Assembly (NCBI GenBank): GCA_016708765.1
Contig: JADJFD010000002.1
Location: 372,001 to 436,000 of the forward strand
Length of the DNA: 64,000 nucleotides
Source of the DNA: Chitinophagaceae bacterium
GTDB lineage: Bacteria; Bacteroidota; Bacteroidia; Chitinophagales; Chitinophagaceae
Direction of reading: 5' to 3'
The position numbers and the translations under genes were made by a program. Below the pieces are notes generated by a model, which was given only the letters and a program-made list of their open reading frames with translations, made no database searches and was not told the origin of the DNA. Of this stretch, positions 1 through 11,800 are shown one piece after another. Position 1 is the first letter of the stretch. Each line of letters starts with the position of its first letter.

Positions 1-354
1 GAAAAATTTGTTACCCGCAAGAAAACATTTATAAAAGATATTCCTATCAGTGGAGATTCAATAGAACTTAGGTTTTATGACAATGCAGAAATAGACGGGG
101 ATTCTATATCGCTATTCTTAAATAACAAACTGATTTTTGAACATATCCGGCTGACAGCCAATCCTTATATCATAAAATTAGCAGTAAGTGAATTAAACGA
201 CCTGAATGAGCTGACAATGGTGGCTGAAAACCTTGGAACAATACCGCCTAACACTTCTTATATGGTGGCCATTATTAATGAAGAACGATATGATGCCTAT
301 CTAGCTAGTACTGAAGGTGAAAGTGCTATGATAAGGTTGATCAAGGCCAAATAA
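1..354 (+). CDS. C-terminal part of an unknown protein (5' end outside window)
   Basis: An open frame runs from the first base to a TAA at 352-354, giving 117 residues with no start inside the window. The sequence has a beta-rich look, with segments such as SIELRFYDNAEIDGDS, ISLFLNNKLIF and LTMVAENLGTIPPN. This resembles the C-terminal domain of uncharacterised exported proteins that I recall from Chitinophagaceae, but I cannot name a family and assign no function. The gene converges on the next minus-strand gene, and the two share the bidirectional terminator at 581-615. The rest of the 355-580 gap shows nothing I can support. Confidence 0.6.
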   Translation, partial: EKFVTRKKTFIKDIPISGDSIELRFYDNAEIDGDSISLFLNNKLIFEHIRLTANPYIIKLAVSELNDLNELTMVAENLGTIPPNTSYMVAIINEERYDAYLASTEGESAMIRLIKAK

Positions 355-580
355 GACTCATTTACAAAAAAGTAGAGAGTTGAATATTTCACACTGCGAA
401 TCTGCTCCTTCCATGCTTTTACCACCGCGGAGCCATACCCGATAAATTGAGGATACCAATAGTAAATTGGTAGTTGCTTGTCTATAATAGGCCTATAGCC
501 CAATCTTTATACCTGAAGGAAATAACCAGCATTTGCTTATTCAAGTTAAATCGTTGCTACATCTATATCCTATTAACTAA

Positions 581-615
581 AAAACCCCGTCTCGTTTGGA
601 ACGAGACGGGGTTTT
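581..615. terminator. bidirectional intrinsic terminator between convergent genes
   Basis: This is a perfect hairpin with a 16-bp stem (AAAACCCCGTCTCGTT) and a TGG loop. It is flanked by A-rich and T-rich runs, so it can end transcription in both directions. It follows the stop codon of the minus-strand M36 protease gene. The same hairpin recurs at 7694-7728 behind the next giant gene. Confidence 0.85.
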
Positions 616-1745
616 AGTTTCAGCTATTATTTTTCAGCTGTTTATCTGTTATAAACAATGATCTTCCTTGAGCCCATCAATCTTCCATCGGCTCCTCTTA
701 CATCTACAACATATGTACCGTTAGCCAGTAATCTGCTTGTAGAGAGGTCTACATTGATAGTAGTGTAAGGTATTGTTGTCAATACTTTTCTACTATACAC
801 TTCGCTCCCCTTTGCATCAAACACCCTTACAGTTACCTGCTCATTTGCTTGGTTGTAGAACCTAACATTGAACACTCCCTGGTTTGGTACTGGATACACA
901 TACAGGTTATTGGATGGCTGACCAGTGATGTCTATGTTCGCTGACGTAACCACACAACCATTACCATCTGTGTACACTACACGATAAGTTCCGATATCAC
1001 TCACCGTGAGGCCTGCTAATGTATTGCCTGTTGCGCCTGCTATCACCACTCCATTCTTGAACCATACATAACTACCACCTGATGGTGCTGTTGTTGCCGT
1101 AATCGTTAACACCTGTGTTGGTAACAAGGCTGGAGGTATCGATGTCGTTAAGTTGATTGTTGGTAATGGATTTACATACAATGTTGCAAATGCGGAATTA
1201 ACTGTTGTACAAAGACCTATTACCTGTACTCTGTAACTGTTTGTATTCATCGTCTGCGTTACACTGTTCAGCGTTAAGGTTGCTGCGGTGGCACCTGCTA
1301 TATTATTCCAAGTGCTGCCATTCCACAACTGCCACTGATAGCTTAACGGACCGCCTGCACTTGGCGCTGTTACTGCTGCTACTGTAAACGTTGCGTTGCT
1401 GCCTGCACATACTGTTCTGTTCGCTGGCTGTGTATTGATTACTGGTAACTGGCTATCAGTTACTGTTATTGTGAATGAACAGGTTACTGTTGCACAAATA
1501 TTCGTTGCCGTTATCGTTACCGTTGTTACGCCAACATTAAATTTCAAACCACTTCCGCTACCTGCGCCGCTGCCTGTTGTTGCGCCTGTTAATACATAGC
1601 TCAATGTTGGTGCTGGTGTACCGGTTACCGTTGGTGTGTAATTAACGGTTTTGTTACAAACCCCTACATCACTAGCTGTTGTAATATTAGCAGGACAAGT
1701 GATCGTTGGTGTTGGATTCACCGTTATATTAAAGGTCTTCGAAGG
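581..1745 (-). repeat. copy 1 of a 1.16-kb near-identical direct repeat
   Basis: The segment covers the terminator hairpin, the stop codon, the T9SS sorting domain, the Ig-like segment and the HYR domain. By eye it matches 7694-8858 with only scattered differences. Examples are a one-T length change just after the hairpin and a short divergent patch near 1190 versus 8305. Identity falls away abruptly upstream of about 1745. The two copies lie about 7.1 kb apart in the same orientation. Confidence 0.85.
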
Positions 1746-4700
1746 ACCTGAACAAGAACTAATAAAGTTAACTTTTCCTAAAAATGCTCTTGGTGTAAAA
1801 GTGGGTGCCCTGGGGCTGCAACGCCACCATAACTAATATTTGCTCCTGAAATAAGATCACATCCATTAGTAGTAAATGTAAAGGGACCTGCACCAATAGA
1901 GCTATACCTCATCGCAGCTACTGTTGTTCCTTGGTTCACAGCCTGAATTGCAATTCCGTAAGTGGCACCTGGCGGAACAACCAACGATAAACCTGACATA
2001 AATGGTTGTGTAGTTGTGGTTGTTGTATTTGCAATTCCGGTAATGACAGCTGTACCAAATGTATTCCATCCATTTGCAACGCTGATGGCTCCGGGTAGTC
2101 CGTTTATCGCAGAGGTTTTAAAGAAAGCAGTAACATCTTTTAGACCGTTTGTGCTACAAATACTTTCGATTCCAGTTATTGTTACCGGGGATGAATTTGT
2201 ATTCCGGAAATTAAAGGTCACTAATGCATTTGAATTATTGTTAAGAAATCCTGAAGTTGAAACTCCTGACGTTGGATTATTAATACTTGGTGTTACCGTT
2301 ATAGTGCCTGTTACCGGTAAAGTAGTCGCATTCGTAGCTGTAAAGGCCGCAATATTACCAGTACCACTTGCTGCAAGGCCGATGGATGGAGTATTGTTCG
2401 TCCAATTAAATACTGTACCAGCAACAGTACTTGTGAAATTCACCGGTGCTGTCATTGCTCCGTTACACACAGTCTGGTCTGCTGGTTGATCTACCTGTGG
2501 TGTTGGATTCACCGTTACAGTTGCTGTAATCGGTGCACCAGGACAACCATTAGCCGTTGGAGTTATTGTAAACGTTACTGTTACCGGTGCCAAAGTGATA
2601 TTCGTTAATGAACCACTGATATTACCTGCACCATTACCTGGTATTCCAGTTACTGCAGCTGCATTATCCCTTGTCCAGGTATATGTAGTTCCTGCTGTTG
2701 CACTGCTTAATACAATTGTTGTTATTGCAGCACCTGAACAAGCATTCTGGCTTGATGGCGTTGCTACCGCTACTGGTGTTGGATTAACTGTAATTGTAAA
2801 TATTCTTGGTGTACCTACACAACTTGATACAGAAGGTACAAGGAACGTAATATCCCAGCCACCGGCCATGTTACCGAAATCGCCACCAAGATCATCATGA
2901 ATATACAAGCTCCACGTACCGTTATAGTTTGTACTAGTGTTAAAAATGCTTGCAAATGTTGAAGACCCAGCAGTTGCTGCCAGATTATAAGGAGCAGCCG
3001 GCGCCGGTGCCACAAAACCTGAAATAGTTGTAGACGATGAAGTTGGTCCATAAGTACCCGATGTAATGACAGCAGAACCTAATGGTAATGCTGGAGAACC
3101 ATCTTTTAAAGTTATAGTTGCTGCTGCATCAAATCCTGTTCCCCCTCCAATATCCGACATAGGAACGAAGTGCTGACCAGTTGGGCTAACTAACAACACT
3201 TCAATATCGCTGGCAAAAGTGTGTGCTAAGCCATTAAAAGTTATTGATTGTACAGTAACCCCTGTAGTTGGTAATCCTGAAACAGTAATTGGCGACGGAT
3301 AAGGAGAACTCGGACCTGTGGTTGTTACAGGCTGTCCTGCAGGTATCGCAATATTTGCAGTATTTGAGAAAGTTACCGGAGAAGCTCCTACGCCACCATA
3401 AATTGGTGTAACCGTAACCGTACTCACTAATGGTGCTGCTGTTGCATTTGTTGTTACAAACGAAGCAATATCTCCTGTGCCATTTGCTCCAAGCCCTGTA
3501 CCTGTATTATTATTGGTCCAGTTAAATGTAGTACCCGGAACTGTTGTTGTAAAGTTTACAGCCGTTGTTGACTGGCCTGCACATAATACCTGATTTGGTA
3601 CTGCGTTTACCTGACCGCTTGGATTAACGGTAATAGTAAATGTTCTCGATGGCCCATCAGGACAACCAACATAAGTTGGTATTACTGTGATAGTTGCCGT
3701 TACCGGTGCTGCACCTGTATTGGTAGCAGTAAACGAAGGAATGTTTCCAGTGCCACTTACTGCAAGGCCAATAGTAGCATTATCATTTGTCCATGAATAA
3801 ACAGTAGCAGGTTCCAAACCAGTAAATGTTACTGCTGTAGTAGCAGCACCGTTACATACTGTTTGGTTTGCAACAGGATCTACTGATAATGTAGGACAGG
3901 TACAGGTAAGTGTTAAACTAAATGCACCTGTAGCTCCACCAAAACTATGTACTAAAACATAATAAGTTGTACCAGAAATGGTTGGTACTGTAACCTCTGA
4001 TTGTAAGCTACAGAAGTCATCGTTTCCACCAACACAAACTAACGCACCACAAGTACCGCTATAAACACCAAGTTTGGTATCAAAAGATGCTCCACCACAC
4101 AAACTTAGTGTTGTAGCTCCACCATTTCCAACAAAACTGTACCAAACACCAGGGCTTGTTACAGTTGCTGCTCCGCAATCAGGAGTTCCTACATCAATAG
4201 TAGCTCCGACTGTTGTACCAGCTGTTGTACTTCCGCAAACAATTGGAATAGCATTTGCGCAAAGGTCATTTAAAGGTCCAGATGACCATGTAACAGTATT
4301 ATCTGTACTGGTAGATGCCTGGTTAGGATCCAATGCAGCATTTGTACAAACACCGCCGGCTATTGTAGCGATTACGGTGCCGCTGGTTGTCATACCTGTT
4401 ACAGCTACATTATAAGTTGTTGGTCCTCCAGTAACTGTTGCAACAAGTGGGCCTGCTGCTGTACCACCTAAGGTTACATCACCAGTAGCAAAATTAATTA
4501 CCGGCTGATCGAATACTACTGTGAAATTAATTGGTGAGATATTCGTTGGATCTGCTTGTCCTACTGCCTGATTAATTGTAACCGTTGGGTTTGCAATAAT
4601 TATCGGCAAGATTACAGTAACAGTGTCTTTTATATCAATTCTAACATCTGCTGCATTAAAAAGACTTGAGCGAAGATTAACTGTTGCAATAGTTTGCATT

Positions 4701-7495
4701 TGAATATCATCTACATTCCATCCGGTAGAAGAAACTGAATTGTCTGAACCAAGTCTCCATCTAAGTTTAACGGTAGGCTGGTTTACATATGGTGTCATGT
4801 TGACTTTTGTTTCAACAAATGCTAGGCTGTTACCAGTCCAAGCCGATCTTCCACCTATTGGGTTTAGAAAAGATGTACTGAGTGTTCCATTGTATCCATT
4901 CTGAAGGAAGTTAGCCGAGCCAATATCTGCCCAAGAGCCGCCGCCATTTGTACTAATTTCTAATACACCTCCATCAAAAGTACTCTCCGTGTTATACCAA
5001 TGCCAGAAACTTAAAGTTGGAGCAGAAGCACCAATTGCGAAACTGTTGGTTGTTGCCAATGTTTGATCAGAAACTAACGCAGCATTAGGCGTAAAGAATG
5101 AATTCGGAGCACTGTGGCTACGTACATTATGTGCTATCCAAACGTTTGGTGCAGGTGTAGTAGAAGCCGCTGTCCAGAAAGGATCTATCGTTGTACTTGT
5201 AACAACTTCATTAAGCAAAACAATAGGAGGGAAATAACTTCCTATATTAATATTTACAGTTAAACCATAATTTCCTGTAGCATTTATTGCCAGGTTTACC
5301 GGCCAAGCAACAACTCTTGTTCCTGCATCGTACGTACCACCATTTGTTGCACTTACAAAAGTTACATTTAATGGTAATGTATCTCTTAACGTATGGCCTG
5401 TGATAGCCTGACAATTTGCAGTGATTGCATGATTGTAAATAATATTTTGTCCTTCAGGAATTCCAGCTACACCATTTTGTGTAAAGCTCATCACTGGTCC
5501 GCCACCTGTAAAGTCAGGTGTTTGGTCAGTAATGCTTCCTGAAGATCCTTGTAATGCATTTACACCTAAACCTCTTCTTGCAAATGCACGGATGATGGCA
5601 CACTGGTTGGCGCCTCCATATAAATTTATATCGGCTTGAAGTATAGCATTTTTTGCCTCTACAAATCCTGGCTGACATGGTTGTATTCTCAATCCCTCCA
5701 TTACAAGGTTTAATGCAACAACATTACCGCCAGTTGCAGTATTGTTATAAATATTTGGAGATATAGTTCCAATTGTATTAATCAACTCCCAAGTCATTTC
5801 CCATAACATGGTACACCATACATAACCTACCCCATGCGGAATTGCCTGACCTGGTAGGTTAGCATATGTATCGCCATTTACTGCAAAGTTGGTTGTATAT
5901 CTTTTTGGTCTGATGCCTGGGCCTGTTATTGGCTCGTTCAACGCATATGTACCAATACCTCTTGGAGAATTAAAGCCTGTAGCTAATGTTGCTGTTGCCC
6001 AATCTTGTGTAAGCATTAATCCAAAATAGTCACTGATGCCTTCGCCTCCTTGCTCTGCACTTGTTAAACATCCCACATTTGCAGGACCGCCGGTAACTCT
6101 TTTAGCAATACCGTGACCATGTTCATGAATAATAATACCATTATCTACGTCACCATCTCTGTCGGGAGTAGGAGCTGTCCACAGATACATTTGCATTCTT
6201 CCGCTACCTCCATCTGCAGGTGTTGCAAAGTTTGCATTATTCGTTCCACTAGCATCTTGAGCCTCTGCGTTTACATGGTCGTTACCCACTCCACCACGGC
6301 CTAAGTTATCGTCCTGAAAATTTCCACCAGCTTCAGTAAACCCATAATTATAAAAAACATCATGGATAATATTGTTCCAATAAAAAAGGTTTGTTATGTT
6401 AAATTGTTGGTTTTGAACCGGAGCAGTTTGTGTAGGATCTACGGTAAAGTCGGGAATAAAATTAAACGTAAGGTTAGGTAATGCCGTAGTTGAACTTGCT
6501 GATTTAGCAACTGTACCTGTGTTGGTTGGAGCAGTGCGGTCTTCGTAAGCCCATACATTATTACCTCTTGTGTAGTTATAATCTGTTCCTGCCAGACCAG
6601 TATTCCACTTTAATGTAGTGGCATTCGCAGAACCTGCTAACCAAGGATCTGTTCTTAATGCAGGAGTACCTCCGGGATGAATTGGGCTTTCTGCGGGGAA
6701 AGGAACTACTCGATATGAAGCAGTAGTAATTGCAAAAGGAGTAAGTGGACGTTCTGCATTTACTTCTTTATTATTATTGGTGAAGAAGTTTCCTTCTTCA
6801 TGTTTATGAGCTGCTCCATATTCTTCTTTATGTTCCGGAGTACCCCAGTTACAATAAACGGTAAGGTTGTCAGCACCAATAAAGCGATTATTAGTTGCAT
6901 CAATCCTTACTAACCAGTAATCCGGAGTAGTGGTTGGTATAATATATACCTGCCACGCAAGTTTTACAGTTTTGCCACTCTCGTCTGGCACCCACATTAG
7001 TTCTGCTGTAATGTTTTCACGGGATACTCCCATGTTATTAAATTCAATCTTACGACCATTCTCCATCGAGTTAATAACTCTGAGTGACTGGTCTGAAGTA
7101 ATATCAATTTTCCTATCAGCAATTGCCGTTCTAACAGCTGCTTCTGCAGTTATTAACGGAAAAGCAGTTTTTACATTTACTCTGTCTTCCATTTGCGCAA
7201 GCCTTGATCCAAAATTGGAAAGAAGTTTGCCATCTCGGAAAGAAAGAACCTGTATTTGCTGAAAAACAGGCAGGCCCTGATAAGTTTGTGTAAGATAAGA
7301 ATATCTAATCCTTGAATTTTCGTTGACAAACGAATTTGAAACTTTAAGATTTGCAATGTCATCAGTACTCAAACCGATTTTGGCTTTGTTAGCTGAAACT
7401 AACTGAAGCGTAGCGCTTTTATCAGCTTCACTAACCTGTGCATTAATGCTAAACGCCAGAAAGAAGTTTAGAATGATGAGTAAAATTTTTCTCAT
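642..7495 (-). CDS. Secreted M36 fungalysin-type metalloprotease with P-domain, HYR, Ig-like and T9SS sorting domains (one frameshift)
   Basis: With one base restored the gene encodes about 2284 residues. There is a signal peptide (1-19, ending SINA) and an FTP-like propeptide (about 50-120). The M36 catalytic domain has zinc motif HEHGH at 457-461 and a third ligand Glu485 in EQGGEGISDYF. A DUF11-like segment, a MAM-like beta-sandwich, PKD/Ig-like repeats and a proprotein-convertase P-domain (about 1376-1559) follow. Then come a HYR domain (about 1929-2016), an Ig-like domain and a C-terminal T9SS type A sorting domain (from about 2196). The frame breaks at 1808-1810, where GGG in the coding strand would have to be GGGG; downstream the other frame continues cleanly to the stop at 642. 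The family predicts an extracellular protease, either released or surface-anchored through the T9SS. Its 3' kilobase duplicates that of the next gene. Confidence 0.85.
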
Positions 7496-7693
7496 AAAAC
7501 AGTTTTTGGTGTAAAAAAAAACAGTCTCTGTTTATGGTTAAAACAGAACATTTTGGTGCTAAAAATCAGAGGTATAAGCCAATGAAAATCGATATTACGA
7601 ATTTTTTATAACCCATCAAAAAAATATCTGCCCAAAACAGGGATTTAAATAATAATTCTTCTTATTCGCCATTTTTCGAAACTCATTTATAAA

Positions 7694-7728
7694 AAAACCC
7701 CGTCTCGTTTGGAACGAGACGGGGTTTT
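7694..7728 (-). terminator. intrinsic terminator of the giant beta-propeller gene
   Basis: The hairpin has the same stem (AAAACCCCGTCTCGTT) and TGG loop as at 581-615 and lies just behind the stop codon at 7754. On the minus strand the stem is followed by a run of T. It separates this gene from the promoter region of the M36 protease gene. Confidence 0.85.
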
Positions 7729-8858
7729 AGTTTCAGCTATTATTTTCAGCTGTTTATCTGTTATAAACAATGATCTTCCTTGAGCCCATCAATCTGCCAT
7801 CGGCTCCTCTTACATCTACAACATATGTACCGTTAGCCAGTAATCTGCTTGTAGAGAGGTCTACATTGATAGTAGTGTAAGGTATTGTTGTCAATACTTT
7901 TCTACTATACACTTCGGCTCCCTTCGCATCAAATACCCTTACCGTTACCTGCTCATTTGCTTGGTTGTAGAACCTAACATTGAACACTCCCTGGTTTGGT
8001 ACTGGATACACATACAGGTTATCTGATGGCTGACCAGTGATGTCTATGTTCGCTGACGTAGCCACACAACCATTACCATCTGTGTACACTACCCGATATG
8101 TGCCTATATCACTCACCGTGAGGCCTGCTAATGTATTGCCTGTTGCACCTGCTATTACCACTCCATTCTTGAACCATACATAGTTGCCACCTGAAGGTGC
8201 TGTTGTTGCCGTAATCGTTAACACCTGTGTTGGTAACAAGGCTGGTGGTATCGATGTTGTTAAGTTGATTGTTGGTAATGGATTTACATACAAGGTTGCA
8301 AAGCCTGATGTGATTGTGGTACAAAGACCTATCACCTGTACTCTGTAACTGTTTGTATTCATCGTCTGCGTTACACTGTTCAGCGTTAAGGTTGCTGCTG
8401 TGGCGCCTGCTATATTATTCCAAGTGCTGCCATTCCACAACTGCCACTGATAGCTTAACGGACCGCCTGCACTTGGCGCTGTTACTGCTGCTACTGTAAA
8501 CGTTGCGTTGCTGCCTGCACATACTGTTCTGTTCGCTGGCTGTGTATTGATTACTGGTAACTGGCTATCAGTTACTGTTATTGTGAATGAACAGGTTACT
8601 GTTGCACAAATATTCGTTGCCGTTATCGTTACCGTTGTTACGCCAACATTAAATTTCAAACCACTTCCGCTACCTGCGCCGCTACCTGTTGTTGCGCCTG
8701 TTAATACATAGCTCAATGTTGGTGCTGGTGTACCGGTTACCGTTGGTGTGTAATTAACGGTTTTGTTACAAACCCCTACATCACTAGCTGTTGTAATATT
8801 TGCAGGACAAGTAATCGTTGGTGTTGGATTCACCGTTATATTAAAGGTCTTCGATGGA
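7694..8858 (-). repeat. copy 2 of the 1.16-kb near-identical direct repeat
   Basis: This copy contains the terminator plus the T9SS sorting, Ig-like and HYR coding sequence of the second giant gene. It matches 581-1745 almost base for base, including synonymous positions and the non-coding terminator. That points to a recent duplication or to gene conversion rather than to selection on the protein alone. Confidence 0.85.
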
Positions 8859-11800
8859 CCAGCACAACTTCCGGGAAGCGTTGATGCTAACGTTATTGAC
8901 CAACCGCCTGTAATATTACCAAAATCACCACCAAGGTCATCCATCACATATAAATTCCAGGTACCGTTATAGTCTGTTGTTGTATTAAATACACTGGCAA
9001 ATGTAGAAGCTCCTGCTGGTGCAGGGAAGTTATAAGGTGCTGCAGGTGCTGGTGCTAGCCAGGTACTCGTTGGGGCACCTATTGACGTTGGTGCATATGT
9101 GCCTGAAGCTATTGCAATATTCGCTGATGGTAAAGATGGAGAGCCGTCCTGAAGTGTTAACGTAACTGCTGCATCAAGACCATTTGATCCACTGACATCT
9201 GACATTAGCACAAACTTCTGACCACCAGGGCCTACTAATAATACATCTACATCGGAACCCCAGCTATGTGAAATGTTAGTCAATGTTACTGATTGCACTG
9301 CAACACCCGTAGTTGGCAAACCTGATACCGCAATAGTAGATGGATAAGGTGCAGCAGGGCCACTTGTAGTGCCTGGCTGACCAGCAGGTACCAACATACT
9401 TGTTGTATTAGTAAATGTAACAGGGACTGGTACTGAAGGACCACCTGCAAATGATGGAGTTACAGTTATGGTTCCAGTTATTGGCAACGTAGTGGCATTA
9501 GTGCCTGTAAAGGCTGGTATGTTACCTGTTCCACTGGCGCCTAAACCTATCGCCGTATTACTGTTTGTCCAGTTATACGTTACTCCTGCAACTGGACTGG
9601 TAAATACTACCGGCGCTGTCATTGTGCCAACACATACCGTTTGGTTTGCCGGTTGATCTACTGTTGGTGTTGGTGCTACTGTTACAGTAACAGTTATTGG
9701 TGTACCAGGGCAACTGTTAGCCGTTGGCGTTATTGTAAACGTTACTGTTACGGGTGCATTCGTTGTATTAGTTAATGTACCAGTAATCGGTGTGCCTGAA
9801 CCATTGGCTGCAATACCCGTTACCGTTGCGTTATTATCTCTTACCCATGCAAACGTAGTACCTGCTACGCCACTCGTTAATACAATCGGCGTTATCGCTG
9901 TTGCATTACAGATATTCTGAGACGATGGAGTTGCTATTGCATTTGGTGTAGGGTTAACCGTTACATCAACTGTAAATGTAGAACCTGTACAACCATTGGC
10001 TGACGGTGTTACGGTATATCTTATCACACCAGCTGTTGTGCCGGTATTGGTCAATGTTTGTGCAATCGGATTAGCAGTACCTCCACTATGACCAGTTATT
10101 GTTCCACCGGTTGGTGTAGTCTGTATAGCTGCTGTATAAGAATATGTTGTTCCAACAATCGTTGAATTCAAGGTAACACTGGTTGTTGCTCCGCTACATA
10201 TTGCTTGCGGAGATGCCGAACCAACAGGAACAGCATTTACAGTGATTGAAGCAGTTGTCATAAACGATGGACAACTTCCTGAAGCCGCTATTGTATAAGT
10301 AACTGTGTATGCGCCTGGCGTACTGGTTCCTAAAGTAACTGCCCCAGTACCTGGATTAATAGTTAATCCGGCAGGAGCTGCAGAATATGTTCCGCCCGGT
10401 GTGCCAGTTTGTGTAACTGCTGCTGTACCTCCATTCTGACAATAAGGAGTTCCTGTATAGGAAATAGTTGCCGAAGGTGCTGAAGATACAGTTACCGTGA
10501 AGGGAACATTTGCATTAACGCAACCTCCAACAGAATTTATTACAGTTATTGTTGCGTTATAAACTGCGACAGGTGCAGCGGCTGGAACTGTTAAGACAAT
10601 CGGACTTGCAGGTAAAGCAGCATTTACTACATCTACAAAACCTGCTAATTCTGCAGCAGCATCATAATCGATACTATACTGATCGGGGCTACCCGTTGTT
10701 GCTGTATAAGGTAAATTAGCAGAAGTGCTACCACTACAAACATCTGGGCTTGCGCCTAATGTTATTGAAGCAGGTGTGCATGACGATATTTGATAAACTG
10801 TTACATCATCAATGGCAACACCACCCAAGTTTATACTTGTTTCTGAAGTAAGATTTACCAAGAACTCAATATTCTGTCCGGCAAAAGAACTTACATCTGC
10901 AAACCAAGTACCCCAACCTGCTGACTGCGGAACATTTACAGTAGGATTGCCCACAGTAGCTGTTTGTGTTGCACCCAACCATTCAAACAATGTTTTTGCT
11001 GAAGCAGGATTACCCACTTGCTGAACAGTTACCTTCAACTGATCCAAATTGGCTCCTTCCATCTGGTACTTCATTGCCCAGCTAAGCCATAGTGGATCAG
11101 CAGTTGCCGGCAATGCAATTGATGGAGATTGCAATGTCTGATTGCTGCTAGCATCATAGGTATTATCCAAATCCGTTTTCCAGCAATTTACTCCGCTGTT
11201 AGCGGTAGTAAATCCGGCAATAGGATTAGCTGTTGTAGTAGCAATGGTTGCCGGTGTTCCAAGTTCCCACTCATCGGCAGTGCCGGAGTGAGTAAATCCA
11301 GCAGCACCAGATTCGAAGTCTGTACTGAAAAGCACAGTTGCACTAGAAACATCAGGTGTATTATCTTCTAATATATCTAATGACCAAGCAGTCAATGAGC
11401 CACCTGAAACATTAGCTCCGTCGTCATACAATGTTAAAGTCCATATTCCACCACCATTCATATTTTTAAACTGATTCAACTTGCCGCTCAATTCCGGTTG
11501 TATACCTACAGGTCTCAATACGGTAAATGTTGGAGGAATGGCATTGTTATCATTAAAGAATAAATCCATTTGTGTTTGACCACCGGTTGCAGTTGATCCA
11601 ATATCAGTAAACAAATGAATCGTATTACCACCCGGAGATGTAAGTATAGCGTCTATATCACCCATCAATGCATGATTCAACGTAATCCTCACACTTAAAT
11701 CTTTTATACGAGGATTACCCGGTACGGTGATTGTAGATGTAACACTTCCTGTGGCTGGACCAATCGCCTTAGGAACATCTGTTGATGGAGTATTTACATA

